Part shown: piece after piece, positions 1 through 12,842 of the stretch | Position numbering within the stretch: position 1 is the stretch's first letter | Layout of the letters: every line of letters begins with the position of its first letter | Source of the DNA: Marinobacter salarius | Lineage (GTDB): Bacteria; Pseudomonadota; Gammaproteobacteria; Pseudomonadales; Oleiphilaceae | Length of the DNA: 64,000 bases | Assembly (NCBI GenBank): GCA_000831005.1 | Contig: CP007152.1 | Location: forward strand, 868,001 to 932,000 | Direction of reading: 5' to 3' | The notes under the pieces: generated by a model | The model's input: only the letters and a program-made list of their open reading frames with translations | What the model was told of the DNA's origin: nothing | The model's database searches: none | Program-made: the position numbers and the translations under genes

Positions 1-813
1 GGTATCGATGATGTGCAGGGGCATGCCATCAATGTGGATGTGTTCGCGCAACACATCCCGGGTGGTGCCTTCAACTGCGGTCACAATGGCCGCCTCCCGT
101 CCCGCCAGGGCATTGAGCAGGCTGGACTTGCCAGCGTTCGGACGCCCGGCAATCACCACCTTCATACCATCTCTTAGAATGGTGCCTTGCTGGGCTTCCT
201 CAAGGATAACATCCAGGTCCTGGATAATGAGCTGCAGGTCGTTCGCCACTTTGCCGTCAGCCAGAAAATCGATTTCCTCTTCCGGGAAATCGATCGCAGC
301 CTCGACATATATCCGTAGGTGGGTAACAGCCTCAACCAGGGCGTCAATTCTGCGGGAGAATACGCCTTGCAGGGAACGCACCGCACAGCGCGCTGCCTGC
401 TCCGAACTGCTTTCAATCAGGTCGGCGATAGCCTCGGCCTGGGTCAAGTCCAGTTTGTCGTTCAGGAAAGCCCGTTCTGAAAATTCTCCGGGCCGGGCCA
501 GGCGAGCCCCAAGTTCGCACACCGTTCTCAACAGCAGGTCCAGAATAACGGTGCCACCGTGGCCCTGGAGCTCAAACACATCCTCGCCGGTAAACGAATG
601 GGGATTGGGAAAATACAGCCCGATACCTTCGTCGATCAGTTCCCCCCGAGTGTCCAGGAACGGCCCATAGTGTGCGTAACGCGGCCTGGGCTCGAACCCC
701 AGCATCTGGCGCGCAATGGCCGTTGCCTGCGGGCCAGATACCCGAACAATACCCACCCCGGACTGGCCCGGGGCCGTGGCAATTGCTGCTATGGTATCGG
801 TGGCATAAAACAT
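1..813 (-). CDS. mnmE: tRNA modification GTPase MnmE, N-terminal part (runs off window)
   Basis: With MnmG, MnmE makes the 5-carboxymethylaminomethyl modification of wobble uridine in certain tRNAs. The frame is open from an ATG at 813 to the left edge, giving the first 271 residues. The start [17 protein letters not shown] and the following [12 protein letters not shown] are the N-terminal tetrahydrofolate-binding domain. [14 protein letters not shown] (around residues 225-238) is the G1 loop of the inserted G domain, and VEGTTRD is the G2 region. It is the last minus-strand gene after rpmH-rnpA-yidD-yidC, a conserved order. No frame break is seen in this part. The remaining G-domain motifs and the C-terminal cysteine motif lie outside the window. 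Confidence 0.97.
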   Translation of the reverse strand, partial: MFYATDTIAAIATAPGQSGVGIVRVSGPQATAIARQMLGFEPRPRYAHYGPFLDTRGELIDEGIGLYFPNPHSFTGEDVFELQGHGGTVILDLLLRTVCELGARLARPGEFSERAFLNDKLDLTQAEAIADLIESSSEQAARCAVRSLQGVFSRRIDALVEAVTHLRIYVEAAIDFPEEEIDFLADGKVANDLQLIIQDLDVILEEAQQGTILRDGMKVVIAGRPNAGKSSLLNALAGREAAIVTAVEGTTRDVLREHIHIDGMPLHIIDT

Positions 814-923
814 CGTTACTTTCCCCTTCCCCTTGCCCCTTGCCCCTTGCCCCTTGGGGCCCCTGAAATAACAGAGGCTCCCAAAAGGAGCCTCCGCAAT
901 CACTGGAACCGTTGGATGACCGG

Positions 924-2635
924 TCAGCTCTTCTTGGCCGCAACTTCTGCTTCAATCTTGCGGGTAATGTACCACTGCTGGCTGATGGACAGGATGTTGT
1001 TGACCAACCAGTACAGAACCAGACCTGCCGGGAACCAGAGGAAGAACACGGTAAAGATCAGCGGCATCAGCTTCATAATCTTCGCCTGCATCGGGTCCGG
1101 TGGTGTCGGGTTCAGACTCATCTGCAACATCATGCTGGCACCCATCAGGATGGGCAGGATGAAATAGGGTCCATGACCGACAGATCCTGGATCCACAGCA
1201 TGAAGGGAGCATGTCTTAACTGGACACTTTCAAACAGCACCCAGTACAGGGATATAAAGACCGGCATCTGTACCAGTATCGGCAGGCAGCCACCCAACGG
1301 GTTTATCTTCTCCCGTTTGTACAACGCCATCATTTCCTGGGACATGCGCTGGCGATCGTCGCCATACAGTTCTTTCAACCGTGTCAGCTGGGGAGCTACC
1401 GCACGCATTCTTGCCATGGAACGGTAACTGGTCGCCGACAGTTTGAAGAACACCGCCTTGACCAGGACTGTCAGCAGGATGATAGCCACACCCCAGTTGC
1501 CAACCAGCCCGTGGAACCAGTCGAGAATAATGAACAATGGCAGGGCAATGAAGAACAGGAAGCCGAAATCAACCGTCCGGTCGAGGTTCGGGGCAACGTT
1601 CTCAAGGCGCTCAATGATCTTGGGACCGACATAGGCCTTGGCGGACACTTCGCTGGTTTGACCCGGCTCCACGACGGTCGCGGGATACACAAAGCCCATG
1701 ACATAGAGCGGGCCACGACGAGTGGACTGGAACTGGGCCGGCTGATCACGTTCGGGCACCCAGGCCGCCAGGAAGTAATGCTGGAGGAAGGCCAACCAGC
1801 CATTGGTCACTGATTGGTTGATCGGGTTCTCGGAGAGATCGTCAAAATCGAACTTCTCGTAAGGATCTTCTGGCGAACTGACCACCATGCCCAGGAAAGC
1901 ACGTATGCCCAGGCTGTTCTGGGCGGTTGGGTCCGGTGCCTGATCACGGACAATCTTGCCCGTCATGTTTGCCTGCCAGACGCTATCGGACTGGTTGTTG
2001 ATCTGATAACGAACATCAATCTCATAGCTGTCACGGCTAAACAGATACTGTTTGGTGACTTCGACATTGTTGTCCGTGGTGAAGGTGAGATCGACCGTCA
2101 GTGTATTCTCGCCTTCCTGCAGTTCGTATTCTGACGCAGACGCGTTGTAAACCGGAGCACTGCCATTGCGTTTGCTGTCGATGCCATCGCGGCCAATCAG
2201 CCCGCTTTCCATGATGTAGGTGCGCTTGCTGGTATTGGTCAACACCCTCAGTGATTCTTCACTGTCCAGGGACCGGTCGTGCTGGAGTAGGGAACTCTCA
2301 ATCAGATTACCGCCTACACGGTCGATCTTGAGCTCGTAGACATCGGTACGCACGGTGATGAGTTGATCACTGGCAGAAACGGAGGATGTCTCCGAGGCCG
2401 AGATTGTCTGGCCGTCGCCTTCCGGAGTGGTGAATTCTTCGCTTGAGGTATCCGGGCCACTGGCGCTCTCGCTCGGGAGAGTCATGTCATCCGTCGATGC
2501 AGGCTGGGTACTGGTACTGGCCTGTTCCGTAGCGGGTTGGGTCTGCGGCTGGTTATAGTCTTCATTCCAGGCAAGCACCATCATGTAACTGACAATGGCA
2601 AGGCCGGCAAATAATACAATGCGTTGAATATCCAT
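924..2635 (-). CDS. yidC: Membrane protein insertase YidC (one frameshift in this sequence)
   Basis: YidC inserts and folds inner-membrane proteins, alone or with SecYEG. The start [20 protein letters not shown] is the N-terminal membrane anchor, followed by a Ser/Thr/Glu-rich periplasmic linker, the large periplasmic beta domain, and the conserved C-terminal five-helix region ([40 protein letters not shown]). The frame breaks at about 1167-1170, after DLSVMDP; the rest ([20 protein letters not shown] to EAEVAAKKS) continues in another frame. One extra G in the plus-strand GGG run restores about 570 residues, normal for a proteobacterial YidC. The gene is essential, so a missing base in the assembly is far likelier than a true mutation. 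It lies between yidD and mnmE. Confidence 0.96.
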
Positions 2636-2701
2636 AAACTTACTGTTTGGTCTGGTTAGCGTTATGGGTTTGGCTGGCCGGCCCGCAGCAGATGGAAGGT
2701 A

Positions 2702-2932
2702 CTACCTCAGTGCGAACGTCAGTGCCCGGAACGGATCATACCCGCCTTTTGCCCATGGATGACACCTCATTAGACGTTTGACCGAAAGAAAAAGGCCTCT
2801 AATGGCGCCGTGGGCGGTGATGGCTTCGACAGCGTATTGGGAACAAGTGGGGTAGTGACGGCAATGACTGGCCATCATCGGGCTGATCGCGTACTGGTAG
2901 ACTCGGATGGGCAGGAGCAGCAGTTTGCGCAT
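2702..2932 (-). CDS. yidD: Membrane protein insertion efficiency factor YidD
   Basis: YidD is a small membrane-associated protein that helps membrane protein insertion together with YidC. This copy has 76 residues and shows the family hallmarks: [20 protein letters not shown] with the conserved cysteines, the central [16 protein letters not shown], and a C-terminal [12 protein letters not shown]. Its ATG overlaps the stop codon of rnpA (TAATG), so the two are probably translationally coupled. It belongs to the rpmH-rnpA-yidD-yidC-mnmE set read on the minus strand. Confidence 0.95.
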   Translation of the reverse strand: MRKLLLLPIRVYQYAISPMMASHCRHYPTCSQYAVEAITAHGAIRGLFLSVKRLMRCHPWAKGGYDPFRALTFALR

Positions 2933-3338
2933 TAACCCGTTCCTTTGCCGGTACCGGAAAGTTCCGATGTGGTTGGTTTCTGGAGCTGGCGGTTTTTCTT
3001 CCTGAGGCGTGCCCAGAGCTCCGTCAGGGTAGCATTGAGCGCGGCATTATCAAGCTCCGTCAATCCTCGCCGTCCAAGAACCACGATGTCCAGGGCAGGG
3101 TATTCCCGTTCGTGCCTGAAGGTTTCCCGAACCCGGCGTTTAACGCGGTTTCGTTGTACAGCCAGTTTGAGATTCTTCTTTGAAAACACCAACCCAATCC
3201 TGCGTGCCCCAGAGTATTGGGTGTGGCCAGGATCAGGAAATGTCGGTGCGGAACCCTTAGCTGTACGTCATCGAAGACTTTGCCGTAATCGGATGGCTTG
3301 AGCAGCCGGGACGATTTTGGAAAGGTCAAAGCCTTCAT
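2932..3338 (-). CDS. rnpA: Ribonuclease P protein component RnpA (one frameshift in this sequence)
   Basis: RnpA is the protein subunit of RNase P and helps the catalytic RNA cut 5' leaders from pre-tRNAs. The N-terminal half ([20 protein letters not shown], then HRHFLILA) is in one frame. The signature half ([20 protein letters not shown], then RRVRETFR) is in another. The break is at about 3207-3210: adding one C to the plus-strand CCCC run gives [15 protein letters not shown] and a 135-residue protein, the usual size. The Lys/Arg-rich RNR motif that contacts RNA is intact. The stop overlaps the yidD start. The gene is essential, so the break is read as a sequencing error. Confidence 0.95.
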
Positions 3339-3353
3339 CAGGCGGTCAATGTC

Positions 3354-3488
3354 TTATGCAGACAGACGGGCACGGCCCTTGGCGCGACGACGGGAAATTA
3401 CCTTACGGCCGTTGGCGGTTGCCATGCGGGCACGGAAACCGTGAACGCGCTTACGCTTCAGTACGCTTGGTTGAAACGTTCTTTTCAT
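3354..3488 (-). CDS. rpmH: 50S ribosomal protein L34
   Basis: This 44-residue ORF encodes L34 of the large ribosomal subunit. The sequence starts [20 protein letters not shown], continues [19 protein letters not shown], and ends ARLSA, an almost textbook L34. It is the first gene of the minus-strand rpmH-rnpA-yidD-yidC-mnmE cluster and diverges from dnaA across the putative oriC. No frame disruption is present. Confidence 0.98.
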   Translation of the reverse strand: MKRTFQPSVLKRKRVHGFRARMATANGRKVISRRRAKGRARLSA

Positions 3489-4131
3489 GGTGTCGGTCTC
3501 ACATTACAGATGTTGGAAATTCAATCGTTGGCTGGAAAATGAACAGCCAAAACAGGAGCGGCATTCTATGCAATGTGGCGGTGGAATTCAATGGTTATTC
3601 GAGACCAGTGTCGGGTTATTTCCATCTCCGCTGATTCACGGTTCAGGTAATAAATTCATTAGGTCTTTTTGTATTCTCTTTAAGGATTATTATTACTGTT
3701 ATTAGGCAGGCCTTTTTCTGTGGAAAACCGATGGAATTGATTTGGAAACAGGGGATTGGATGGTTCATAAAGTGGTTGAGAAGTGGGGATGAGGCCTGTG
3801 TATATCCGAGGCAGGAAATGTGGGTAAGTTGGAGGTTTGCTCAGATCGCGATTTATCCACCGAACATCGGGGTGTCGTCCACAGGGTTGAGAGCGCTTTG
3901 TACACACAGGTCTGTGGGTAACTTTTTCTGCACGATATTTCTGTACACAAGCCTGTAGGTAAGTCTGTAAAAAATTGAAATAAAAGAAAATAAATTTCCA
4001 CAGGCTGTTTATTAAATGCGTTTGGCTCTTTCACTCGGGAGGCCCTCAGGTTAGAATCCTTGGTCATCTCTTTCGTCGGGTCATGGAGATCCGTGACGAG
4101 AAATTTCTGAGGCATCGGAGGCAAGACTGTC
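3489..4131. other. oriC: Putative chromosomal replication origin (oriC) between rpmH and dnaA
   Basis: This 643-bp gap between divergent rpmH and dnaA holds no convincing gene. It contains several matches to the DnaA box TTATNCACA with zero to two differences. TTATCCACC is at 3853-3861 (plus). On the minus strand, the complement of TTACCCACA is at 3819-3827 and 3913-3921, of TTACCTACA at 3954-3962, and of TTTTCCACA at 3719-3727. A further TTTCCACA is at 3995-4002. An A/T-rich stretch at 3963-4014 is a candidate unwinding element. In pseudomonads oriC lies in exactly this rpmH-dnaA interval. The dnaA leader and promoter must also be here, but no strong -35/-10 pair stands out. Confidence 0.7.
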
Positions 4132-5582
4132 GTGCCGAACAACATATGGCATCAGTGTCTGGAAGTACTCCGGGACGAGTTTCCCGCCCAGCAATTCAAC
4201 ACCTGGCTTAGACCCTTGCAGTCGGATCACCGCGAGGGTCAGTTGATGCTGTTCGCACCCAATCGGTTCGTCATGGACTGGGTGAACGAAAAATACCTCA
4301 GAAGAATTGAAGAAGTCCTGAAGGATCTGCACGGTGGCCAGGCACCTCGGATTGATATGAAGGTGGGTTCCGCGCCACGGTCATCTGACCTGGTGGTCCG
4401 TTCCGAGAACGCGGTCAGTGGTGTGGCCGCCGAGCAGGAAGAAGCGGGTAGCCGGGTAACGGAAGAAGAGAAAGGCGTTGCGGCCACAGTGACCACGCCT
4501 TCGGTGAAGGCCAAGAGCACCAGCGAACGACGTTCGGTTCAGGTTGAGGGTGACATCAAGCACCAGAGTTTCCTGAACGAAGGCTTTACCTTTGACACGT
4601 TTGTGGAGGGTAAATCGAACCAGTTGGCCCGGGCGGCCTCGATGCAGGTGGCGGAGAACCCTGGTGGAGCTTATAACCCACTGTTTTTGTATGGTGGTGT
4701 GGGTCTGGGTAAGACCCACCTGATGCATGCCATTGGTAATGACATTGTACGGCGCAACCCGAGAGCCAAGGTGGCCTATCTTCGCTCCGAGCGTTTTGTG
4801 GCGGATATGGTGAAGGCACTTCAGTTAAACGCCATCAATGAGTTCAAGCGCTATTACCGTTCTGTGGACGCATTGTTGATAGACGATATTCAGTTTTTCG
4901 CCCGCAAGGAGCGCTCCCAGGAAGAATTTTTCCATACTTTCAATGCGTTACTGGAAGGCGGACAACAGGTTATTGTGACCTGTGACCGCTTTCCGAAAGA
5001 AATTGTGGATATGGAAGAGCGCCTTAAATCCCGTTTCGGCTGGGGCCTGACCGTGATGGTAGAGCCACCGGAGCTGGAGACCAGGGTCGCCATCCTGATG
5101 AAAAAGGCGGAGCAGGTGAACGTCAAACTCAGCAGCGAGGCGGCGTTTTTATCGCGCAAAAAATTCGATCGAACGTTCGTGAACTAGAAGGGGCGCTGCG
5201 CCTAGTGATAGCGAATGCTCACTTCACTGGTTCGGAGATCACCCCGCCGTTTATCCGGGAAAGCCTCAAGGATCTGTTGGCGCTGCATGAAAAGCAGGTC
5301 AGCATCGATAATATCCAGCGCACGGTGGCGGAGTACTACAAGATCAAGGTGGCCGATTTGTTGTCAAAACGGCGTACCCGCACTGTGACCCGGCCAAGAC
5401 AGGTTGCCATGTCCCTGGCCAAGGAATTGACCAATCACAGCCTGCCGGAAATTGGCGATGCGTTTGGTGGCCGTGATCACACCACGGTATTGCATGCCTG
5501 CAAAAAGATTGTAGAGCTGCAGGAAACGGATCCTGGCATCCGAGAGGATTATCAGAACTTTATGCGGCTACTGACAACCTGA
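4132..5582 (+). CDS. dnaA: Chromosomal replication initiator DnaA (one frameshift in this sequence)
   Basis: DnaA binds DnaA boxes and opens oriC. The GTG start at 4132 is preceded by GGAGG at 4117-4121 and gives the domain I start [20 protein letters not shown]. Domain II is a variable linker. Domain III carries Walker [10 protein letters not shown] (around residue 188) and Walker [10 protein letters not shown] (around 247). Domain IV has the DNA-binding signature [12 protein letters not shown] (around 447). The frame breaks at the T-run 5146-5150 in the AAA+ domain. One extra T gives [19 protein letters not shown] and a 483-residue protein of normal length. An essential gene cannot be broken here, so a missing base is the explanation. 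dnaN follows 56 bp downstream. Confidence 0.97.
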
Positions 5583-5638
5583 CCGGGTTAGCGGCAGCCA
5601 ATACACATTCACCTTCCAATAAAAGAATGCTGAGTGCC

Positions 5639-6742
5639 ATGAAACTGACGATCAGCCGAGAATCTCTGCTCACCCCCCTTCAGTCCATTGCCGGTGTGGT
5701 GGAGCGAAAACAGACAATGCCCGTTCTCTCCAACGTGTTGCTGGTGGCCGAGGATAATACCCTCACGCTGACTGGTACCAATATGGAAGTGGAACTGGTG
5801 GGCCGGGTGTCACCGGTGCACGTTGACCAGCCAGGCCGCATTACAGTTCCGGCGCGGAAACTGTCTGATATTTGCCGGGCGTTGGGTGATGAGGCGCCTA
5901 TCGAGTTGGCGTTGGAGGGCGACCGCCTGCATCTGCGTTGTGGCGCCAGCCACTTTACGCTGTCGACCTTGCCGGCGGAGCATTTTCCCAACGTTGAGGA
6001 TGATGCGGAAAGTTTCGGCCTGGAACTGCCCCAGAAAGAACTCAGCCGAATGTTCGACGCCACTGCTTTTGCAATGGCTCAACAGGATGTTCGCTATTAC
6101 CTGAACGGGCTGTTGCTGGAAGTCGACAAGGATCACGTTCGCACCGTGGCTACTGATGGCCATCGCCTGGCCATGGCGCATTTTGATTTGCCCACCGGCT
6201 GCCCGGAACCCCGCCAGGTGATCGTGCCGCGTAAGGGGGTGCTGGAACTGGCGCGCTTGCTGGATGATGTGGAAACCCCGGTGACCCTGGTGATCGGAGA
6301 CAATCATCTGCGCGCGACGGTAGGCTCCTATACCTTTACCTCGAAGTTGATCGAAGGCAAGTTCCCGGACTATAACCGGGTCATTCCCCGCGGTGGGGAT
6401 AAAGTTGTCCTGGCGGATCGCGCTACCCTCAAGAACACACTCCAGCGCGCCGGCATTCTATCCCATGAAAACATCCGTGGCGTACGCCTGAACTTGGCGC
6501 CCAACGAGTTGCAGGTATTTGCCAACAACCCGGATCAGGAACAGGCCGAAGACGCGCTGCCGGTCGAGTATCAGGGCGAATCACTACAGATTGGCTTTAA
6601 TGTAGGCTACCTGGTGGATGTGATGAACGCGCTGGATGAAGATCAGGTCAAGATAACCCTGGCGAATCCCAATAGCAGTGCGTTGATTGAGGCCGAGAAC
6701 GACAATCGCTGCCTCTATGTCGTCATGCCGATGCGGCTGTAG
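5639..6742 (+). CDS. dnaN: DNA polymerase III beta sliding clamp
   Basis: The beta clamp encircles DNA and tethers DNA polymerase III. The family start MKLTISRESLLTPLQSIAGV begins at the ATG at 5639. An in-frame ATG at 5627 would add four residues (MLSA) and is less likely. The 367-residue length is typical. Conserved blocks include TDGHRLAMAHFDLP in the middle domain, KLIEGKFPDYNRVIP, and the C-terminal end NRCLYVVMPMRL. The reading frame is intact. The gene lies between dnaA and an inserted ABC1-type kinase gene. Confidence 0.98.
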   Translation: MKLTISRESLLTPLQSIAGVVERKQTMPVLSNVLLVAEDNTLTLTGTNMEVELVGRVSPVHVDQPGRITVPARKLSDICRALGDEAPIELALEGDRLHLRCGASHFTLSTLPAEHFPNVEDDAESFGLELPQKELSRMFDATAFAMAQQDVRYYLNGLLLEVDKDHVRTVATDGHRLAMAHFDLPTGCPEPRQVIVPRKGVLELARLLDDVETPVTLVIGDNHLRATVGSYTFTSKLIEGKFPDYNRVIPRGGDKVVLADRATLKNTLQRAGILSHENIRGVRLNLAPNELQVFANNPDQEQAEDALPVEYQGESLQIGFNVGYLVDVMNALDEDQVKITLANPNSSALIEAENDNRCLYVVMPMRL

Positions 6743-6799
6743 GTCCGCCGGATTGGTTGTGGCCGCCAGATATTTACCGGATCAGTAAGGAAGAGAGTC

Positions 6800-8070
6800 A
6801 TGGGAACGGTGACGAACAGCCTCAAGGGTGCCTTTCGAATCGGTCAGACCGTATCGGTGTTGGGACGCGCTGGAGTGAATTGGGTGCGGGGAGATCGACC
6901 GCCCGCGCCGCGGTTGCTCAGGCAGACGTTTGAATCCCTGGGTGCCACCTACATCAAGCTCGGCCAGTTTATTGCCAGCTCCCCCACGTTTTTCCCCAAG
7001 GAATACGTGGAGGAATTCCAATACTGTCTGGACCGTACCCCAAGCCTGCCATTCAGTGTGATCCGGAAAATTATCCGGGACGAACTGGGCCGACCAATCG
7101 AAGACGTATACTCTGACATTGACCCGGTGGCTTTGGCGTCGGCATCGATTGCACAGGTTCACGCCGCAAAGCTGGTTACTGGTGAGGATGTGGTGATCAA
7201 GGTGCAAAAGCCGGGTGTGGAAAACATTCTGCTGACGGATCTCAATTTCCTGTACCTGTCCGCGAAAATTCTGGAGACCCTGGCGCCCAAACTATCCTGG
7301 ACTTCGTTGTCCGGAATCGTGGAGGAAATCCAGCGCACCATGCTGGAGGAGTGCGACTTCATCAAGGAAGCGAACAACCTTAAGGTGTTCCGGGAATTTC
7401 TCCATAACACCCACAATGAAGATGCTACCGTGCCACGGGTCTACGAAAGCTGCAGTACTCGTCGCATTCTTACCATGGAGCGTTTCCACGGTGTACCTCT
7501 GACGGATCTTGAAAGCATCCGGGGTTACGCGCGGGATCCGGAGCGCACGCTGATTACGGCAATGAACACCTGGTTTTCCAGCCTCACCCAGTGTGAGTTT
7601 TTCCACGCCGATGTTCATGCGGGCAATCTGATGGTGTTGAAAGACGGCCGGGTTGGTTTTATTGATTTCGGTATTGTCGGTCGCATCCGTCCGGATACCT
7701 GGCAGGCCGTCAGCGATTTTATTTCAACGGTCATGGTCGGCAATTTTGAAGGCATGGCCGACGCGATGATTCGTATAGGTATCACCCATCAAAAGGTTCA
7801 GGTGGCTGAACTGGCAGCCGACCTGCGGCGCCTTTACCAGCAAATGGACACCATGGTGCCGGATGAAGTGCCCTATCAGGCTGAACAAGCGAGGATGACG
7901 TGAACAACATCCTGATGGATATGGTACGGATTGGTGAGGGCCACGGGCTGCATTTTCCAAGAGAGTTTGCGCTCTTGTTGAAACAGTTCCTGTATTTCGA
8001 CCGTTATGTTCACATACTGGCGCCGGAAATGGATGTCTTCATGGACGAGCGGTTGAACATGCTGCATTAA
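6800..8070 (+). CDS. ABC1/AarF/UbiB-family atypical kinase (one frameshift in this sequence)
   Basis: This is a member of the ABC1 atypical kinase family, whose best-known members (UbiB, Coq8) act in ubiquinone biosynthesis; the substrate of this copy is unknown. The family motifs are present. YIKLGQF (KxGQ) is near residue 52, the Ala-rich loop ASASIAQVHAA near 113, LEECDFIKEANN in the middle, FFHADVHAGNLM for the catalytic loop near 270, and FIDFGIVG for the DFG region. The frame breaks at about 7890, after EQA; one extra G continues into DDVNNILMDMVRIGEG and ends ERLNMLH, for 423 residues. It sits between dnaN and recF, which are adjacent in many relatives. A terminator follows. Confidence 0.88.
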
Positions 8071-8101
8071 TCGCGTTCACCCGCGAGGTTTTGTACACTG
8101 G

Positions 8102-8135
8102 GGCAGCGTTGTCGGTAAGGCACGCTGCCTTTTTT
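8102..8135 (+). terminator. Rho-independent terminator between the ABC1 kinase gene and recF
   Basis: The inverted repeat GGCAGCG (8102-8108) / CGCTGCC (8123-8129) is followed directly by a run of six T. It would end plus-strand transcription after the kinase gene, implying that recF has its own promoter downstream or depends on readthrough. Confidence 0.75.
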
Positions 8136-8173
8136 GTCCCCGTCTCCTGCTGGTTAATAACCTATCGTGACCT

Positions 8174-9310
8174 ATGGCGCTTGTTAAACTTCAATCGGAA
8201 CATTTCCGCAATCTCTCGCCTGCGCCGGTCAGTTTCTCACCTTCCATTAATTTGTTATATGGCGCCAACGGCAGTGGAAAAACCAGCGTTCTGGAAGCCA
8301 TTGGCTACCTGGGGCTTGGCCGCTCATTCCGGGTAAGTAGACATCAGGCGGTGGTTAGCCACGGCCAACACAAACTGACGGTGTTCGGTGGCCTGGATCA
8401 GGGAATGTCGGGAGGGGAACAATCATCAGTTGGAGAGCTTAACCATCGTGTGGGCATCTCCAGGGATGTGACCGCTAAAGAAACCACGCTTAGAGTGGAT
8501 GGGGAAGCAGTTCGTAACCTGTCTTCGCTTGCCCGGCATCTGCCCGTCTCGGTTATCGATCCGGGGGTGTTTGATATTGTTGCCGGCGGACCCGGAAAAC
8601 GCCGGCAGTTTCTCGATTGGGCAGTGTTCCACGTGGAACCTTCGTTTGCTTCGTTGTGGCAGCAGTGTCAAAGAGTGACGTCACAGCGGAATCAGATCCT
8701 GAGAAATGGTAGAATAGATGACGCTCTGATGAAGGTCTGGGATTCCCAGTACACGGAGTTGGCAGAGCGATTGACGCAAGCCCGGAACGAAACCTTTCGG
8801 CTCTTTACCAAGGCTTTTTACAGTTTACTCGGTGAGATAGACGCCCCCTGGGTTGATGGGCTCAAGCTGGACTATTACGTTGGCTGGGACGCCAGCCAAC
8901 CCCTGGTCGAGGTACTACGTTCCCACCGGGAGCAGGAACAGAAAATGGGCCATACCCTGTACGGTCCCAATCGGGCTGACATCCGCTTGCGATACCAGGG
9001 AAGGCCGGTGGCGGAGACCTTCTCCCGGGGCCAGCAAAAGACGTTGGTCATTTTGATGAAGATCGCACAAGGCATGGTGCTGAGCGATCTTGGAAAGCAG
9101 GTTACCTTTTTGCTGGACGATATCAATGCAGAGCTGGATGTCGTCCACAGGGCCATGCTTGCCCAAAAGCTCTACGAATTACGATGTCAGGTGTTTGTGA
9201 CATCGATAGAGGCGCCCAGGCCGGATGAATTATGGCGGCACACCATGCCGGAATACAGATTGTTCCACGTGGAACATGGCAAATTGACGGAAGAACAGGA
9301 ACCCGGATGA
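8174..9310 (+). CDS. recF: DNA replication and repair protein RecF
   Basis: RecF is an SMC-like ATPase that, with RecO and RecR, loads RecA at gaps. The ORF has 378 residues and is intact. The start MALVKLQSEHFRNL is typical. Walker A is GANGSGKTSVLEAIG (around residues 31-38), the signature motif is FSRGQQKTLVIL (around 282), and Walker B is TFLLDDINAELD (around 310). No Shine-Dalgarno sequence is obvious upstream. It is followed by gyrB 72 bp later, as in most gammaproteobacteria, but is separated from dnaN by the ABC1 kinase gene. Confidence 0.97.
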   Translation: MALVKLQSEHFRNLSPAPVSFSPSINLLYGANGSGKTSVLEAIGYLGLGRSFRVSRHQAVVSHGQHKLTVFGGLDQGMSGGEQSSVGELNHRVGISRDVTAKETTLRVDGEAVRNLSSLARHLPVSVIDPGVFDIVAGGPGKRRQFLDWAVFHVEPSFASLWQQCQRVTSQRNQILRNGRIDDALMKVWDSQYTELAERLTQARNETFRLFTKAFYSLLGEIDAPWVDGLKLDYYVGWDASQPLVEVLRSHREQEQKMGHTLYGPNRADIRLRYQGRPVAETFSRGQQKTLVILMKIAQGMVLSDLGKQVTFLLDDINAELDVVHRAMLAQKLYELRCQVFVTSIEAPRPDELWRHTMPEYRLFHVEHGKLTEEQEPG

Positions 9311-9334
9311 TCCACTTTCATCGCTCTAGAATAA

Positions 9335-11797
<2,463 letters not shown>

Positions 11798-11840
11798 TCA
11801 CGGCGGGTTTTTGATCGGACCCGGGTTATCCGGGGATACG

Positions 11841-11869
11841 AAAAAGGCGACCTGATGGTCGCCTTTTTT
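11841..11869. terminator. Bidirectional terminator between gyrB and the VC0807-like gene
   Basis: A perfect stem AAAAAGGCGACC (11841-11852) / GGTCGCCTTTTT (11857-11868) with a TGAT loop has T-runs on both strands. It can therefore end gyrB (plus) and the convergent gene that stops at 11916 (minus). Confidence 0.9.
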
Positions 11870-11915
11870 ATTTATAATTCAGTTATTTAGAGGAATTCAG
11901 TATTTCTGACTGGCG

Positions 11916-12679
11916 TCAGCTACCGTTACCTGTGGATGTGTCAGACGACTTGTTGTCGTGCTGGGCCGCAAGGTGCGGCGCCATAACATCCTCAAGGGTG
12001 TAGCCGGTGAGCCGGCGAATGGAACGCCAGAGGTAGTAGAAAATGGCGATCATCATGATCATCGAGGGAATAGCGATCATGGGATAACTCACCAGGGTCA
12101 TCCTGCCCAGTTCTTCATTGAACGCCTGGGTTCCGGATGGGCTGGTGACAATCCACTTGGCCAGCACGAAATTCATGATGGAGGAGAACAGAAAGGTCAG
12201 GCTGAAGAAATAGCTGGCCTTGAGCAGGCGGGCCTCGAACTCTTCCTCACTTCCGTTTTCTTTCAGCACCGCCTGAATCTTGTCCACGTTGAGCACGGAC
12301 GGGTTGTACAGCAGCGTTCTAACCAGCGGATAGCGTGTACGGGTTGAAACAAGCACGGCAATACCGATGACGGCGGGAACAGCCGCTTCCTTGATCGCCA
12401 GCCAGCCGGCATCCAGCTCCATCAGGCCGATACCGCCGGTCAAACCGACGCTGACAATGCCGAGCACCGCAATAAAGTTGTACTTGCGATAGCGCACCAA
12501 CTCGAACAGTCCCCATCCAAGGGGGAACGCAAGCCCGATGACCAGGGCCATGACACTGCCCAAATATTCATCCCCGCTCAACTTCATCAGAATGACGGAG
12601 GGAATGATGATACTCACGAGTAGATCAACCCAGGGCCTTGGCTTGTGGTCGGTGGAGATTGGATTTCCGGGTCGGTCAT
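11916..12679 (-). CDS. Multi-pass membrane protein, VC0807-like (probable frameshift near the start)
   Basis: A hydrophobic protein with about six predicted membrane segments (for example ALVIGLAFPLGWGLFELVRY, FIAVLGIVSVGLTGGIGLM, PMIAIPSMIMMIAIFYYLW), resembling the VC0807 family, whose function is unknown. The unbroken frame starts at a GTG at 12617 (VSIIIPSVILMKLS). The same frame upstream reads HKPRPWVDLLV, which looks like real protein but has no start codon. An ATG at 12679 in a neighbouring frame (MTDPEIQSPPT) joins it if one base is added around 12637-12648, giving 254 residues. I therefore annotate the longer gene. The family call is moderate; the coding call is firm. Confidence 0.6.
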
Positions 12680-12791
12680 AAATCAGCCTGATCGTTCGGG
12701 GAAGTGATGCCGGTGGAATCCAGCATACCGATAAAGTCGTCAGGCAGTATACGATGAAACCGTGAGTGTGAGTAACCGAGGTCGGCGGTAC

Positions 12792-12811
12792 CGGCCCGCT
12801 AACGCGGGCCG
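12792..12811 (-). terminator. GC-rich hairpin downstream of the amylase gene
   Basis: CGGCCCGC (12792-12799) / GCGGGCCG (12804-12811) with a TAAC loop lies just past the amylase stop in the minus direction. There is no T-run on the minus strand, so it may be a weak terminator or an mRNA 3'-end stabiliser. Confidence 0.4.
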
Positions 12812-12842
12812 TTTCAGTTGGTGTGGTAGTGGCAGGTGCGCT

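Noticed and set aside
4132..5582. dnaA as two separate genes or a programmed frameshift
   Set aside because: The break is at a plain T-run, the same kind of missing-base error is found in twenty other genes, and no stimulatory structure or shift heptamer is conserved across them.
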